The notes: a model not told the origin generated them from the sequence alone. Positions 28,141 to 38,548 are shown, counted from the first letter of the stretch. The stretch is 64,000 bases of DNA from Maratus speciosus (GCA_963932465.1 OZ010787.1:12211284-12275283), one strand, 5' to 3'. Made by a program: numbers and translations.

Positions 28141-29899
28141 GTTTGATCAGGCACGAAAAAATTGCGAATATTGTCGATAATGTGCGGAAAAATTGAAAAA
28201 TAGTGAATTTTGTCAATCGGGTGTGAAAAAACAGAGGATTTTGTCTATTGGGTGTGGAAAACTTGTGAATTTTGTCAATGTGCAGCGGGAAAAAATCACA
28301 AAGTCCGTCAGTCAGTTGAGATCATGAATTTCGTCGATCCGGCGTGAAACAATCGTGAATTTTGTTGTTTAGAAGTAGAAAAATGTCAAATTTTGTTGAT
28401 TCACAGAAAAATAGGGAATTTTGTCAATCGGGTGTGAAAAGATAGCAAATCCCATTGGTCGGGTAGGGAAAAATGGCATATTTAGTCAATCAGGTGTGGA
28501 AAAATAGAGAATTTGTTTGATCAGGCACGAAAAAATTGCGAATATTGCCGATAATGTGCGGAAAAATTGAAAAATAGTGAATTTTGTCAATCGGGTGTGA
28601 AAAAACAGCGAATTTTGTCAAATGGTTGTTGAAAAATTGTGAATTTTGTCAATGTGCAGCGGGAAAAAATCACAAATTCCGTTAGTCAGTTGAGATCATG
28701 AATTTCGTCGATCCGGCGTGAAAAAATCATGAATTTTGTTGTTTAGAAGTAGAAAATCTCAAATTTTGTTGATTCACAGAAAAATAGAGAATTTTGTCAA
28801 TCGGGTGTGAAAAAATAGCAAATCCCATTGGTCGGGTAGGAAATAATGGCATATTTAGTCAATCAGGTGTGGAAAAATACCGAATTTGTTTGATCAGGCA
28901 CGAAAAAATTGCGAATATTGCCGATAATGTGAGGAAAAATTGAAAAATAGTGAATTTTGTCAATCGGGTGTGAAAAAACAGTGAATTTTGTCAATTGGGT
29001 GTGGAAAAATTGTGAATTTTGTCAATGTGCAGCGGGAAAAAATCACAAATTCCGTTAGTCAGTTCAGATCATGAATTTCGTCGATCCGGCGTGAAACAAT
29101 CGTGAATTTTGTTGTTTAGAAGTAGAAAAATGTCAAATTTTGTTGATTCACTGAAAAATAGCAAGCTTCATTAATCAGGCACAGAAAAAAAGGGAATTTT
29201 GTCAATCGGGTGTGAAAAAATAGCAAATCCCATTGGTCGGGTAGGAAAAAATGGCATATTTAGTCAATCAGGTGTGGAAAAATAGCGAATTTGTTTGATC
29301 AGGCACGAAAAAATTGCGAATATTGCCGATAATGTGCCGAAAAATTGAAAAATAGGGAATTTTGTCAATCGGGTGTGAAAAAACAGTGAATTTTGTCAAT
29401 TGGTTGTGGAAAAATTGTGAATTTTGTCAATGTGCAGCGGGAAAAAATCACAAATTCCGTCAGTCAGTTGAGATCATGAATTTCGTCGATCCGGCGTGAA
29501 AAAATCATGAATTTTGTTGTTTAGAAGTAGAAAAATCTCAAATTTTGTTGATTCACAGAAAAATAGCAAACTTCATTAATCAGGCACAGAAAAAAAGGGA
29601 ATTTTGTCAATCGGGTGTGAAAAAATAGCAAATCCCATTCGTCGGGTAGGAAAAAATGGCGAATTTAGTCAATCAGGTGTGGAAAAATAGCAAATTTGTT
29701 TGATCAGGCACGAAAAAATTGCGAATATTGCCGATAATGTGCGGAAAATTTGAAAAATAGTGAATTTTGTCAATCGGGTGTGAAAAAATAGCAAATCCCA
29801 TTGGTCGGGTAAGAAAATATGGCGAATTTAGTCAATCAGGCGTGGAAAAATAGCAAATTTGTTTGATGAGGTACGAAAAAATTGCGAATATTGTCGATA

Positions 29900-30675
29900 A
29901 TGTGCGGAAAAAATAGTGAATTTTGTCAATTGGGTGTGAGAAAACAGCGAATTTTGTCAATTCGGTGTGGAAAAATTGTGAATTTTGTCAATGTGCAGCG
30001 GGAAAAAATCACAAATTCCGTCAGTCAGTTGAGATCATGAATTTTGTCGTTTGTGTGTGGAAAAATCGTGAATTTTGTCAATTAGGAGTTGGAAAATCTC
30101 AAATCTCGTTTATTCACGAAAAATAGCAAACTTTGTCGATCAGGTGCGGAAAAAAAGCGAATTTCATTTGTCGGGTAGGAAAAAATGGCGAATTTAGTCA
30201 ATCAGGCATGGAAAAATAGCGAATTTGTTTGATCAGGCACGAAAAAATTGCGAATTTTGCTGATAATGTGCGGAAAAATTGAAAAATAGTGAATTTTGTC
30301 TATCGGGTGTGAGAAAACAGCGAATTGTGTCAATCGGGTGTGAGAAAACAGCGAATTGTGTCAATCGGTTGTGAAAAAGCAGCGAATTTTGTCAATTGGG
30401 TGTAGAAAAATTGTAAATGTTGTCACTGTGCAGCAGGAAAAAATCACAAATTCCGTCAGTCAGTTATGAATCGTGAATTTTGTCGATTGGATATGGAAAA
30501 ATTGCGAATTGTATCCATCGGCTTTGGAAAAATTACAAATGTTATGTATAGGCTATGGAATAATTGTGAATTGTGTCAATCTGGCATGTAAAAATCGCAA
30601 ATTTTTTTTATCGGGCGCAGAAAATTAGTACATTTCGTTGATCAGACGTAGACAAATGTCAAATTTCGTTAATTT
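29900..30675. repeat. Decayed right edge of the satellite array
   Basis: The 31-bp units continue but become much more divergent toward the right, for example ATGTTATGTATAGGCTATGG and CAATCTGGCATGTAAAAATC. The last recognisable unit is at about 30,600-30,670 (GTACATTTCGTTGATCAGAC, then AAATTTCGTTAATTTGC). At 30,300-30,365 one 31-bp unit is perfectly duplicated side by side. Confidence 0.85.
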
Positions 30676-32158
30676 GCTCCTTCTCTCCCCTTCGATCATA
30701 AAGTTCACATTTTTTTTTCATCTTCATTCACATCTTTAGAAGAAATAGTATCACTCCTTAAAATCAATCCTTGCTATATTCGTGTTAGATATACAAACGT
30801 AAACTATTGATGTGTCCTTGCCAACTGAATTGGATATGTTCACTTGGTAGGGGAACCTAGAGGGGTAACTCCCTCCCCCCCTCTGAAACCATATTTTTTA
30901 TCCGATTATAGGACACAGATCACCACCCCGAAATATTCTCTCCGTGTTACTGATGTGGCCCTCGGCAATGCAGACATTTTTGCAAGTGGCCCTTCTCTAA
31001 AAAAAGGTTGTGCTCCCCTAGACTAGAGCCAACATTAGAAATAGCTCATATGTTAAAAACTGTTACCTAGAAATCCGCACAAGCTTTGCAGTTATGGAAA
31101 ATAGCAAAGGAATCAGGGGCGGATCCAGAGAATCGTTTGGGGGGTGGGGATACCGAGTGACATATAATCAAAGCAACAGTCAACTGATATTCCAAAAATA
31201 TCTTGGAATATTTTTAAAAAGTAGTTCAACACGAAGTAAGTCTTTTTTTCTAATTTTTCTTGCATTTTTAACTACAAAGAAGTTCTTATGAAAATTACTT
31301 TTTTCATGTTTTCCCTAAGTTGAAAGAACTAAGGCTCAGTGCTGAAATAATTTAGAAATGCTGTTTTTAGAATCATATTTTTGTTATTAGATTTGCATAT
31401 TTTTAGAATCTTGATATACTTTGCAACAAACATAAGGAGATATTTTTTTTAATGTTTCTAAAAATTTCATATGAAATTGATAAACATGATAATTAATAAC
31501 AATTTAAGGAAATTTACCATGTGTAATTTAATTTTTTTTTTTTTAAGATAATAAAAAAGAAAATTGAAAATATCTCTTTTAAGATCTTTTGCATAGGTAT
31601 ATTCTAAAACTATTTTTAAAAAATTTAGTGATAATAAAATATTGAAAATTGAATGAAGAGTAGTATTTTTAAAAATGTATATTTTGACAGAAATGCTATA
31701 CCAAAATTCATTACTACTTTAGAATCAATAATAAAAATTTTGGGGTTTTTGTAATGATTATGCCTTAATTGTGTATGATGTTTACATTCATGTTTGTGAA
31801 AAAGTATCTCTCTTACTTTTTCTGCAATTGAAAGTGTTTTTTATATGAACTGGGTTATTTCTTATATTTTTAATGTTTGTTTGGTTATCGTAAATATTTT
31901 TATGCAGTTGCTTAAAGAATTGTGAATGATGCCTATTGAAATACACTTATGCTGCAGAAGTATTGAAGAGGCAAAATTAAAAGATTAAATTGTTTATAAG
32001 CAAAGAAAGATCTTGACTGACTTGTATAGGTCCAGGCTCCCAAAAGCTGAAAGAAGCCAGTGACTCGTAAACATAAAAAATCCAGTCTCCACGTTGTAAA
32101 ACAAATGCATAAAAAAAAATAGCATTTATATGGGGAGAAAATTCAAAGTGAAAAATGA
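30676..32158. other. AT-rich intergenic DNA with possible hAT-like termini
   Basis: No gene is recognised. A GC-richer patch at 30,840-31,025 ends in a run resembling degraded hAT ends (AAAGGTTGTGCTCCCCTAG). At 31,115 the sequence CAGGGGCGGATCCAGAG followed by a G-rich run resembles a hAT-type terminus, but I found no matching right end. From 31,300 to 32,158 the DNA is plain AT-rich sequence with homopolymer runs. Confidence 0.5.
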
Positions 32159-32166
32159 CTTTTTTA

Positions 32167-32284
32167 GGTACTTTTCGGTTAGCCGGGCGCCAGTATTATA
32201 TTTACATATTTATATACACTCACATATATGTATGTATACGTACATGTATATGTAACACTGGCACCCGGCTAGCCGAAAAGTACC
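32167..32284. mobile_element. 118-bp hairpin MITE with 8-bp target duplication
   Basis: The element is nearly all inverted repeat. The left end GGTACTTTTCGGTTAGCC pairs with the right end GGCTAGCCGAAAAGTACC, and pairing continues into a loop rich in TATG and TACA. It is bounded by perfect 8-bp direct repeats CTTTTTTA (32,159-32,166 and 32,285-32,292). An 8-bp duplication fits the hAT superfamily, though the termini are not typical CAG ends. There is no ORF. Confidence 0.85.
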
Positions 32285-32296
32285 CTTTTTTAATAT

Positions 32297-32464
32297 CAGG
32301 GGTCGCAGCATATAGGACAAATTTTATTCTTCTTACCAGTGACTTTTTTCAATAATCTTCATGGAATAGTCCTATTGTATATCTTATAAAAATTTCTCTT
32401 GTCGATTACTGATAAAACATACTGGTAAGAACAATACAATTTGTCCTATATGCTGTGACCGCTG
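32297..32464. mobile_element. 168-bp MITE with ~50-bp TIRs
   Basis: The left end (CAGGGGTCGCAGCATATAGG and on) and the right end (CCTATATGCTGTGACCGCTG) form TIRs of about 50 bp with a few mismatches. Direct repeats TTAATAT lie immediately outside (32,290-32,296 and 32,465-32,471). It starts only 12 bp from the previous MITE, so the two were inserted side by side. The CAG/CTG ends suggest a hAT-like element, although the duplication I see is 7 bp. Confidence 0.78.
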
Positions 32465-32996
32465 TTAATATGTATATTTGTACAAAAAAACACTAATTGC
32501 ATCAAATGTGTATAATTAATTTAGACATAAAATTCTTAAAATTTGAATAATTAATTAAATAAATATCTATATTTAAATGTGTATAGTCAGAAAATATAGT
32601 TGAGCAAGATACAGTATAAAAAAATGTGTATAAGCTAAGCAATTCAGATAGTAGGGAATGTTAAGAAAATAATATTTCTTATTTTGATTTTGTCATACAA
32701 AATGCATATTAAAAACATGACATTATTTTGCACTTTATAAAAATCAAAATACACTTTCAAACATTTGTTCTTCTACAACACACACACATAAAAAAAAAGG
32801 CGAGTTAGATATTAAAAGTTAGATAAAAAATTTGTCGCCACCTGGCAAGTGGTGACCATCCATGAGTTTGCACCTAATGTTCGTTTTTGAAAGCTACGCC
32901 TAGCACTCTGGGACGATTCTACTAACCAAAGGGGTGTCACACTGAGTGAGTATTTTCTTAAGTTGTTCATTTGTTGGTTGTCACTACGATTGGCAC

Positions 32997-33572
32997 CAGG
33001 GCCCGAAACTAGGGGGTTGCAGAGGGTTCCTGTGCCCCGGGCAACAGCATGAAAGACGAAGGGGGTGCCAAATAAAGATTTCGTTTGTCGTTTCATACAA
33101 AAATGTATATATATGAAATACAAAGAAACTTGCAAGCTAATGTTAAACTTATGAAAGGGTTCTTTTCAAATTTGTGAAAGTGACTTTATAAAAAAAAAAT
33201 CTGCAACCAAAATCTATAAAGTAAACATTAATACGGTTAGAATCCTTTCTAAGCAGGAAAAAAATCATTTGAAACTATTAATATGCAAGTGAGAAATTTA
33301 AAAAAGAATGCTCCCATAGGTTTAACATTAGTGATCCAGTTTCTTATAGAGCCTAGTGTAGGCTCTTAATGCTCAAGCTAATGTTAATCCTATGGGAGCC
33401 TTGTTTACATATTTGTTGTTAGCATTTATTAAATTATTTTTATTTTTTAAGGATTTTTATTTCGTTTTTTGCATAGGGTACCTGCGGCAATAACTTTTAT
33501 TGTGTATGAGCGGGGGGGGGGGGGGTGCCAAAATCTATCTCCCGGGCTCAAAACAATCTAGTTTCGGCCCTG
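32997..33572. mobile_element. hAT-like non-autonomous element, CAGGGCC family (copy 1)
   Basis: Terminal sequences CAGGGCCCGAAACTAG and CTAGTTTCGGCCCTG are inverted repeats. Perfect 8-bp target duplications ATTGGCAC flank the element (32,989-32,996 and 33,573-33,580). The 576-bp interior holds a stem of about 22 bp (33,310-33,331 with 33,378-33,399) and a run of 14 G at 33,512-33,525. I see no transposase. A shorter relative is at 43,151. Confidence 0.92.
33310..33399. repeat. Internal stem-loop of the hAT-like element
   Basis: GCTCCCATAGGTTTAACATT at the left pairs with AATGTTAATCCTATGGGAGC at the right. Inside it lies a nested smaller repeat, GAGCCTA / TAGGCTC. Such a structure is common in non-autonomous elements. 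Confidence 0.8.
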
Positions 33573-33580
33573 ATTGGCAC

Positions 33581-34148
33581 TCAGCTAAACAAATGCCGTT
33601 CACCCCCTATTTTGACAAAATCAAAGAAGACCTGACACATGCACAAAAGCATGGAAGGCTTTGCTATCCGAAAACAAACAATATACTGACATGAATGTAA
33701 ACATAACCCTTATTTTCTCAGATTCAACTAAACAAACAGCACAACTATCAGTTTCTGACTGCAGTTTTAGATTTATTTGTCTTTAACCCTTTTTGTACTG
33801 AATTATGAATTCATGAAAAATTTTTCTTCTAAAGCATGTACATCAGTGATTTTTTTTTTTTTTTTTTTTACAAGCATTTACCTTCAGCTGTAATTAGAAA
33901 TAAAAAAAAATTGTGAAAATTCCATTATAATGTTTTAAATTTAAAATACAGCTTCATCGTATGTTCTAAGGTTCAATTTAAGGTATTTTAGTTATATTTA
34001 TTGAAACTTCATTTTTGTGGATTTATTTCAGAAATATATATATTAATTTTGTTTTTTTAATTTCGTGCTGTTGTAAGAATATATATTGCTCAGCTTTCTG
34101 TTGTGCCACTGTTTCCGTTACAGGTACACCAATAAATTTACGCTTGCT
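33581..34148. other. AT-rich spacer without recognised features
   Basis: This stretch separates two hAT-like elements. Apart from a run of about 18 T near 33,850-33,870, I see no gene, RNA or transposon end in it. Confidence 0.6.
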
Positions 34149-34156
34149 GTTCGGTC

Positions 34157-34326
34157 CAGTGTTTAATTCAGACGCTTTTCTCCGGGGGGGAATTTTGCGA
34201 CTCTGGGGGGGGGGACATTATAGAGTTTCGGGGAGGGGTTGTATTTTATGACCATTGAAAATGCAAAATCTCAAATTTTCTGGGGGGGGGGATGCCCTCC
34301 CGGGCCACCCCCTGAATTCAACACTG
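34157..34326. mobile_element. 170-bp hAT-like MITE
   Basis: The ends CAGTGTTTAATTCAG and CTGAATTCAACACTG are inverted repeats. The 8-bp flanks are GTTCGGTC (34,149-34,156) and GTTTGGTC (34,327-34,334), identical at seven of eight positions. The interior has several runs of 7-10 G and no ORF. Confidence 0.82.
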
Positions 34327-34428
34327 GTTTGGTCTTATTATTAATTTTATTGTTGCAGTGTGAATTATGTATGATGTGATAGCAATATATTTAAAATGCA
34401 ATAATAAAGCCTTTTTGTGGTAAAATTT

Positions 34429-34712
34429 AGGTAGGCAAATAAAGTGTACAAAGAAAAGTGCACAAAATCTGAGCGTATTTGGCAGCACTGATTGTGCATA
34501 AAAAGTATAAAATTTAGGTAGGCAAAAAAAGTGTAAAAAAAAGTGCACAAAATCCCAGCGTATTCCCAGCGTATAGTGCACAAAATCCCAGCGTACCACT
34601 GATTGTGTATAAAAAGTACACAATTTAGGCATGCAAAAATAGTGTAAAAAAAGTGCACAAAATCCGAGCGTATTTGGCACCTCTGATTGTGCATAAAAAG
34701 TGAACAATTTAG
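34429..34712. repeat. Minisatellite, ~85-bp units
   Basis: Units begin AGGTAGGCA or AGGCATGCA at 34,429, 34,516, 34,627 and 34,711. Each contains GTGTAAAAAAAGTGCACAAA, a GAGCGTATTTGGCA segment and GATTGTGCATAAAAAGT. The second unit is longer because the CCCAGCGTA part is duplicated internally. The unit does not code. Confidence 0.85.
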
Positions 34713-34754
34713 GTATGCACTTTTTGCGCACAATTCAGTGTGCACTTATTATGC

Positions 34755-34820
34755 ATAAGCAGAGGTGCTAAATACGCTCACTTTTTGTGCACTTTTTTTT
34801 TACACTTTTTGTGCAAACTT
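34755..34820. repeat. Inverted copy of the minisatellite unit
   Basis: AGAGGTGCTAAATACGCTC and the following TTTTTGTGCACTTTTT segment are the reverse complement of part of the upstream 85-bp units (the AGCGTATTTGGCACCTCT part near 34,667). The minisatellite can therefore fold back on itself. Confidence 0.75.
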
Positions 34821-35484
34821 TTTCTAGCTGGGAAATCTCGCCAATTAGTGGTGGTTAATGAAAAATCAAAGGATATGGACATACAAGTGCCACTTCTATA
34901 TACTGTATAATTTAGACTCTATTAAATGATAATGGTTAATGGGACTTGCAAGCCCCGTGAGGGCACAAAGCGTTAAGCTGTTAGCCCTGCTTACTCTTTA
35001 GCCTAGGGCTTCTTGAAGTATGGGTATAATTATGTAAGTATTCCTTCACTTTTTATTTTAGTTATATTAACTTTCCAAGCGCAGATAATAACCAAAGAAT
35101 ATGCCAAATGTGCTATTATTAAATGCGACACTTTTTAATATCTCTCTTTTTTTTTTTTTTTTTCAAAGAAGTCTTTTGGCCAACCTAGTCTGATTTTTTT
35201 AATATATTTTTTTATTATGAATACCCGACATAGTTCAGGCATATATATATATAATATATTTATAGACTTTATTTACTGAACTTAATAATGACACCACTTA
35301 AAACAGCTCATTACTAGACATTAAACCAGCCAAAGTTCTCAATTCAGTTAAAGGAAATAACTCATATTAGATTAATTTTAACACAATTACGCATGCAGCG
35401 TTTACTGCAGTTCCAAAAATATCCTTCGATTTATTCTATTGAGTTGATTCAGATATCAGACCAGATACTGTGATCGTTAAAGGT
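34821..35484. other. AT-rich spacer
   Basis: No coding or repeat structure is recognised, apart from a T-run near 35,145-35,165 and a short (AT)n at 35,240-35,255. Confidence 0.55.
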
Positions 35485-35654
35485 TATACTCCCTGTAGGA
35501 AAAATTGGCCTTTCAAGGACAAACGTCCTCTTTTCATTATCCCTTCGTTGGTCACTCCACGGCCCTTATGTTAGGTTAGTAACTATGGTAACGAAGGGAA
35601 AATGAAAAGTGGACGTTTGTCCTTGGAAAGCCGATTTTTCCTACAGGGAGTATA
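35485..35654. mobile_element. TA-flanked MITE with ~75-bp TIRs
   Basis: The left end TATACTCCCTGTAGGAAAAA and the right end TTTTTCCTACAGGGAGTATA pair. The inverted repeat continues through GGACAAACGTCC and CCCTTCGTT for about 75 bp per arm, leaving a short loop. TA at each end and CTCCC-type termini are compatible with a Tc1/mariner-type (Stowaway-like) non-autonomous element. Confidence 0.8.
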
Positions 35655-35681
35655 GTTGGTTGAATTAGTCCTCCAAGATTC

Positions 35682-35755
35682 GTCCTGGATGGCTCAGTCG
35701 GTCGAGCATTGGCGGCTTCAGCCAAGATAACCCTGGTTTGAATCCTGACCCGGAC
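35682..35755 (+). tRNA. Degenerate tRNA-like sequence (Lys-CTT-like), pseudo-tRNA or SINE head
   Basis: This 74-nt segment folds as a tRNA. The acceptor arms GTCCTGG and CCCGGAC pair at 6 of 7 positions, the D stem GCTC/GAGC is perfect, and the anticodon stem TTGGC/GCCAA is perfect. The seven-base loop GGCTTCA would give anticodon CTT (Lys). The A box (TGGCTCAGTCGG) and B box (GGTTTGAATCC) are good, and six T (35,756-35,761) follow directly as a Pol III stop. Against function: position 33 is G instead of T, the T stem has mismatches, and the acceptor has one mismatch. I favour a pseudo-tRNA or tRNA-derived SINE head over a working tRNA gene. Confidence 0.6.
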
Positions 35756-35761
35756 TTTTTT

Positions 35762-36439
35762 CACCCACTTTGAAATTTATATCTGTTGAAATAACTCATA
35801 TTTCTAAATTGTCGCATTGTCTTTATGTAAGATATGCTCATGAATGAAGTATACAGTGTACATGAAGAAATGTTGTTTGGTTATTCTTGAAGATATTTAT
35901 TTTAAATACCAAGAGTATTTTTTTTATAAATGAGGATTATAATTGATTAATGCCTGTCATGCCTATACAATCGTTTCTGGTAAAACAGATAGCAAGAATA
36001 TAGGATTTGTATCAAAAATTAAATCTGATGGCAATGAATGTAAGTTTTAATAGTTACTTGATCCATGGGAATGAAAAGCACATGTAAGCAAAAAACATAT
36101 TTCCAGATTTAAATACCGATGCCTTGCGATGCTATAAAGTCCTCAATTTTATAAAACCCCAAACCTTTAACAGTCGTTTATTTTCGAACCTTTTCAAGGA
36201 TACGATTTCCGATTACTAAATCTTATTGCTAAAAGTTGAAGTACAGTAACTCTCAAGGGGATGAAACATTACAGTTAAAGATGAAGTTATTGTGTTTTTA
36301 ACCGATCAAAAATATTTTTTGTTGTTTTCTTTCAGGAGGAAGTACGATATATAATTGGAAATGCTTATGAGAACTAACTTTATGGGAAAATATATTGGAA
36401 ATATTGTCATTAGATAGGCTTTAAATTGAAAGATGATTT
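35762..36439. other. AT-rich spacer
   Basis: It begins with what could be a SINE body after the tRNA-like head (TTCACCCACTTTGAAATTTA), but no second copy in the window confirms this. The rest shows no recognisable structure. Confidence 0.5.
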
Positions 36440-36443
36440 TTAA

Positions 36444-36664
36444 CCCGGGAGAACTCGCTAGTGATAATGCCCAATTGCTTTTCTTTTACTTTACATTCAT
36501 ATAATACCAACTTTTTTTGGTTGGCTTAGTACTTTTATTCACAAAAGAGGTAAAATAATTGAAATAACATTTTGAAATTTTAATTAAAATGAAAAATGGT
36601 TTAAATAAGAGTCTTAAAAAAGTACGACGGTGAGAGAAAATCTCATGCAGCGAGTTCTCCCGAG
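36444..36664. mobile_element. piggyBac-like MITE, CCCGGGAGAACTCGC family
   Basis: Ends CCCGGGAGAACTCGCT and AGCGAGTTCTCCCGAG form TIRs of about 16 bp. TTAA lies directly outside both ends (36,440-36,443 and 36,665-36,668). The element is 221 bp and non-coding; the open frame crossing it on the minus strand is incidental. Confidence 0.87.
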
Positions 36665-36668
36665 TTAA

Positions 36669-38544
36669 ACATTTAATTCTAAAAGCTTTAATTTTGAATA
36701 GGCTTTGAAGGGGGTCTAGAAGAACAATTTTAAAAGAACTTTTCTCCAATTTCTTATCGTGATAAAGAAAACTGGATTAAGAAACTGCACTTAATTGAAA
36801 TTATTAATGTCATTCCTTTACCATCAAATGCTGCATAAGGATCTGCCGAACTGTCAAGCGACAGAGATTAAAAATCTAAATTTTCTCATTAAATAAAATT
36901 AGCTCATGATTAAGAAAGAATCTAAGCGCTTCTGAAATAGCCTTAAAATACTTCTACCATTTAGCACACTACTTATAAAGCGGCAATTTCATCCTCAACA
37001 TTTCTAAAACCAAAAAGTCGATCTATTCTGCAAAATGCATAAGAAGCCCTGTTCTGCAGTATTCAATATTCATCTACAATTTCATTATTTATGTAAAAGT
37101 AAACAATGATACCGATTTCATCAGTATGAACTCTTAGTTCTTTGTCTTTAATGAATGGTAAATTTACATGCGTATGTAATGAATATCGAAAAATGTTTTC
37201 GAATAAATTTCCTTTTCTATTTATTATCTGCAATTGTTTTAATTTGTATCCCTAATTTATACACCTCCTTAACCAAGATCGCGAAAACATTCGCTTAGGT
37301 AAAAGGTGTCTCATGTGGGTAAAGTTTGAAAAGACTTCCTTTAGCCCTCGTGTACAAAAAGTGGTAAATACTAACAAAATCTTGCTAACCTTGTATGCAT
37401 AACATGTTAGGTCACTACTTAAATCGCAAAATTTAAAGAATAACACTAAGAGTAAATTTACTGAAGAATTGGAAAAACCAATTCAAATTAATTTTTTTGT
37501 TTTGTTTGAAGCATTTTAGATGAATTATAATTTTGGATGGATATTTTTTGAAGGTAAAATCTTTGTTTGAATCCTTTTGTTCTATGGTTCATTTATGCAA
37601 TTGTATTACTCAGCATTCCCTTTTCAGATTGCTTCGAATGCATTTTTCCTTCAGAAGTGACTTTAACAATCTATTGTTAAACAGATTCAATAAAAAGTTT
37701 AATATCGAGAACTAATCAAGATCGTCTAGAAAATTGTAGTAACTATTTGCTGGCGACGATTTTTTAATTCTATCTCGCACCACTTTCTCAAAACAGAAAT
37801 CCTTCATATACACTTTTACAACATTTTCAAGAGGAATATACTACAAAATTATTATTTTTAAATAGTGGTGTTAATCCCTGTATTTAATGTCTTACTGAAA
37901 GACTACATTTACCAATCTTCAAAAACATTAATAGAAATATACGTAAACATTTTTATTGAAAATATTTAATGGAAAATTGAATTGCAAATTTAAATAATCC
38001 TTTCCCTTGTTTCACTTAAAAAACTTTCAAAAATATTTAAAAAGTTTTTAATAAGTATTCAAAATTTGCAGTGGTTGAGCAGTTTTGAATCAGATGGATA
38101 GCCAAAGATACTGAATGACCAATCACACAAGTACTTTTTAAATAACATTGAAATTTTACTCTTATTGAAAAAGTCATTAAGAAACGCACTTGAAAAAATA
38201 GCTTTGGTAGGAAGTAGAGTCTTTCATACGGTCGGGTAACTAGAATTTATCGATCTGTGAAATAGATTTACCCTTTTTTTTTCTCTCTGACCAAACTGTG
38301 CAATAGCGAATATGCCATAATAAAATCTCAATAACTACATGGCAGTCCTAGTACATTTAGGAGAGTTACAGCCAGTGGCGTAGCGTCAGAGTTTGCTGCA
38401 TGATTTTTCTACCTGTAATTATTATATACTAAATTTCGCCTTATTTAGTCATAACGTTCAAAAATTAAATAAGTCCAAATTCAGTATATAGAGAAAGTTC
38501 GGGTATTATGGAATAACATTTACATTTTGATTTTTAAACTAACA
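36669..38544. other. Long AT-rich stretch without recognised features
   Basis: No conserved protein, RNA or transposon terminus is visible on either strand. The short open frames here have no recognisable domains. At about 38,355 CAGTGGCGTAGCGTCAG resembles a hAT-type terminus, but I found no partner end. Confidence 0.5.
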
Positions 38545-38548
38545 TTAA

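Larger units (their letters stand above)
1..30675. repeat. Hierarchical satellite array, ~31-bp base unit in ~374/405-bp monomers
   Basis: The whole stretch is built from a base unit of about 31 bp that begins GAATTTTGTC, passes through a GGTGTG-like segment and ends GAAAAAATAGC. Individual units run 26-39 bp. Twelve or thirteen distinguishable units form a monomer: about 374 bp without, and about 405 bp with, the unit carrying CTTCATTAATCAGG. Monomers are grouped into higher-order blocks described separately. The plus strand keeps G above C throughout (8 G to 3 C in the consensus unit). The only foreign DNA I see inside is a pair of short MITEs. The array starts outside the window. No gene is visible in it; the open frames arise from the periodicity. 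A pericentromeric or other heterochromatic location is an inference from structure only. Confidence 0.97.

Noticed and set aside
823..30126. Many open frames of 60-101 codons across the satellite on both strands, several nearly identical
   Set aside because: A 31-bp unit read in one frame gives a 31-residue period, so long open frames recur mechanically. Their translations are satellite periodicity, shared exactly between duplicated blocks, with no domain or conservation beyond the DNA repeat.
1..30675. CRISPR array
   Set aside because: Units of about 31 bp without unique spacers, embedded in larger monomers, are a satellite. Repeats are directly contiguous, no cas genes are present, and the DNA is eukaryotic.
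31112..34326. One 3.2-kb hAT element from CAGGGGCGGATCC to CCACCCCCTG
   Set aside because: The two ends are not inverted repeats of each other. The right one belongs to the separate 170-bp MITE at 34,157-34,326, and several other elements lie between.
34318..34745. Two overlapping minus-strand frames of 126-137 codons
   Set aside because: They run through the 85-bp minisatellite and merely translate its repeats.
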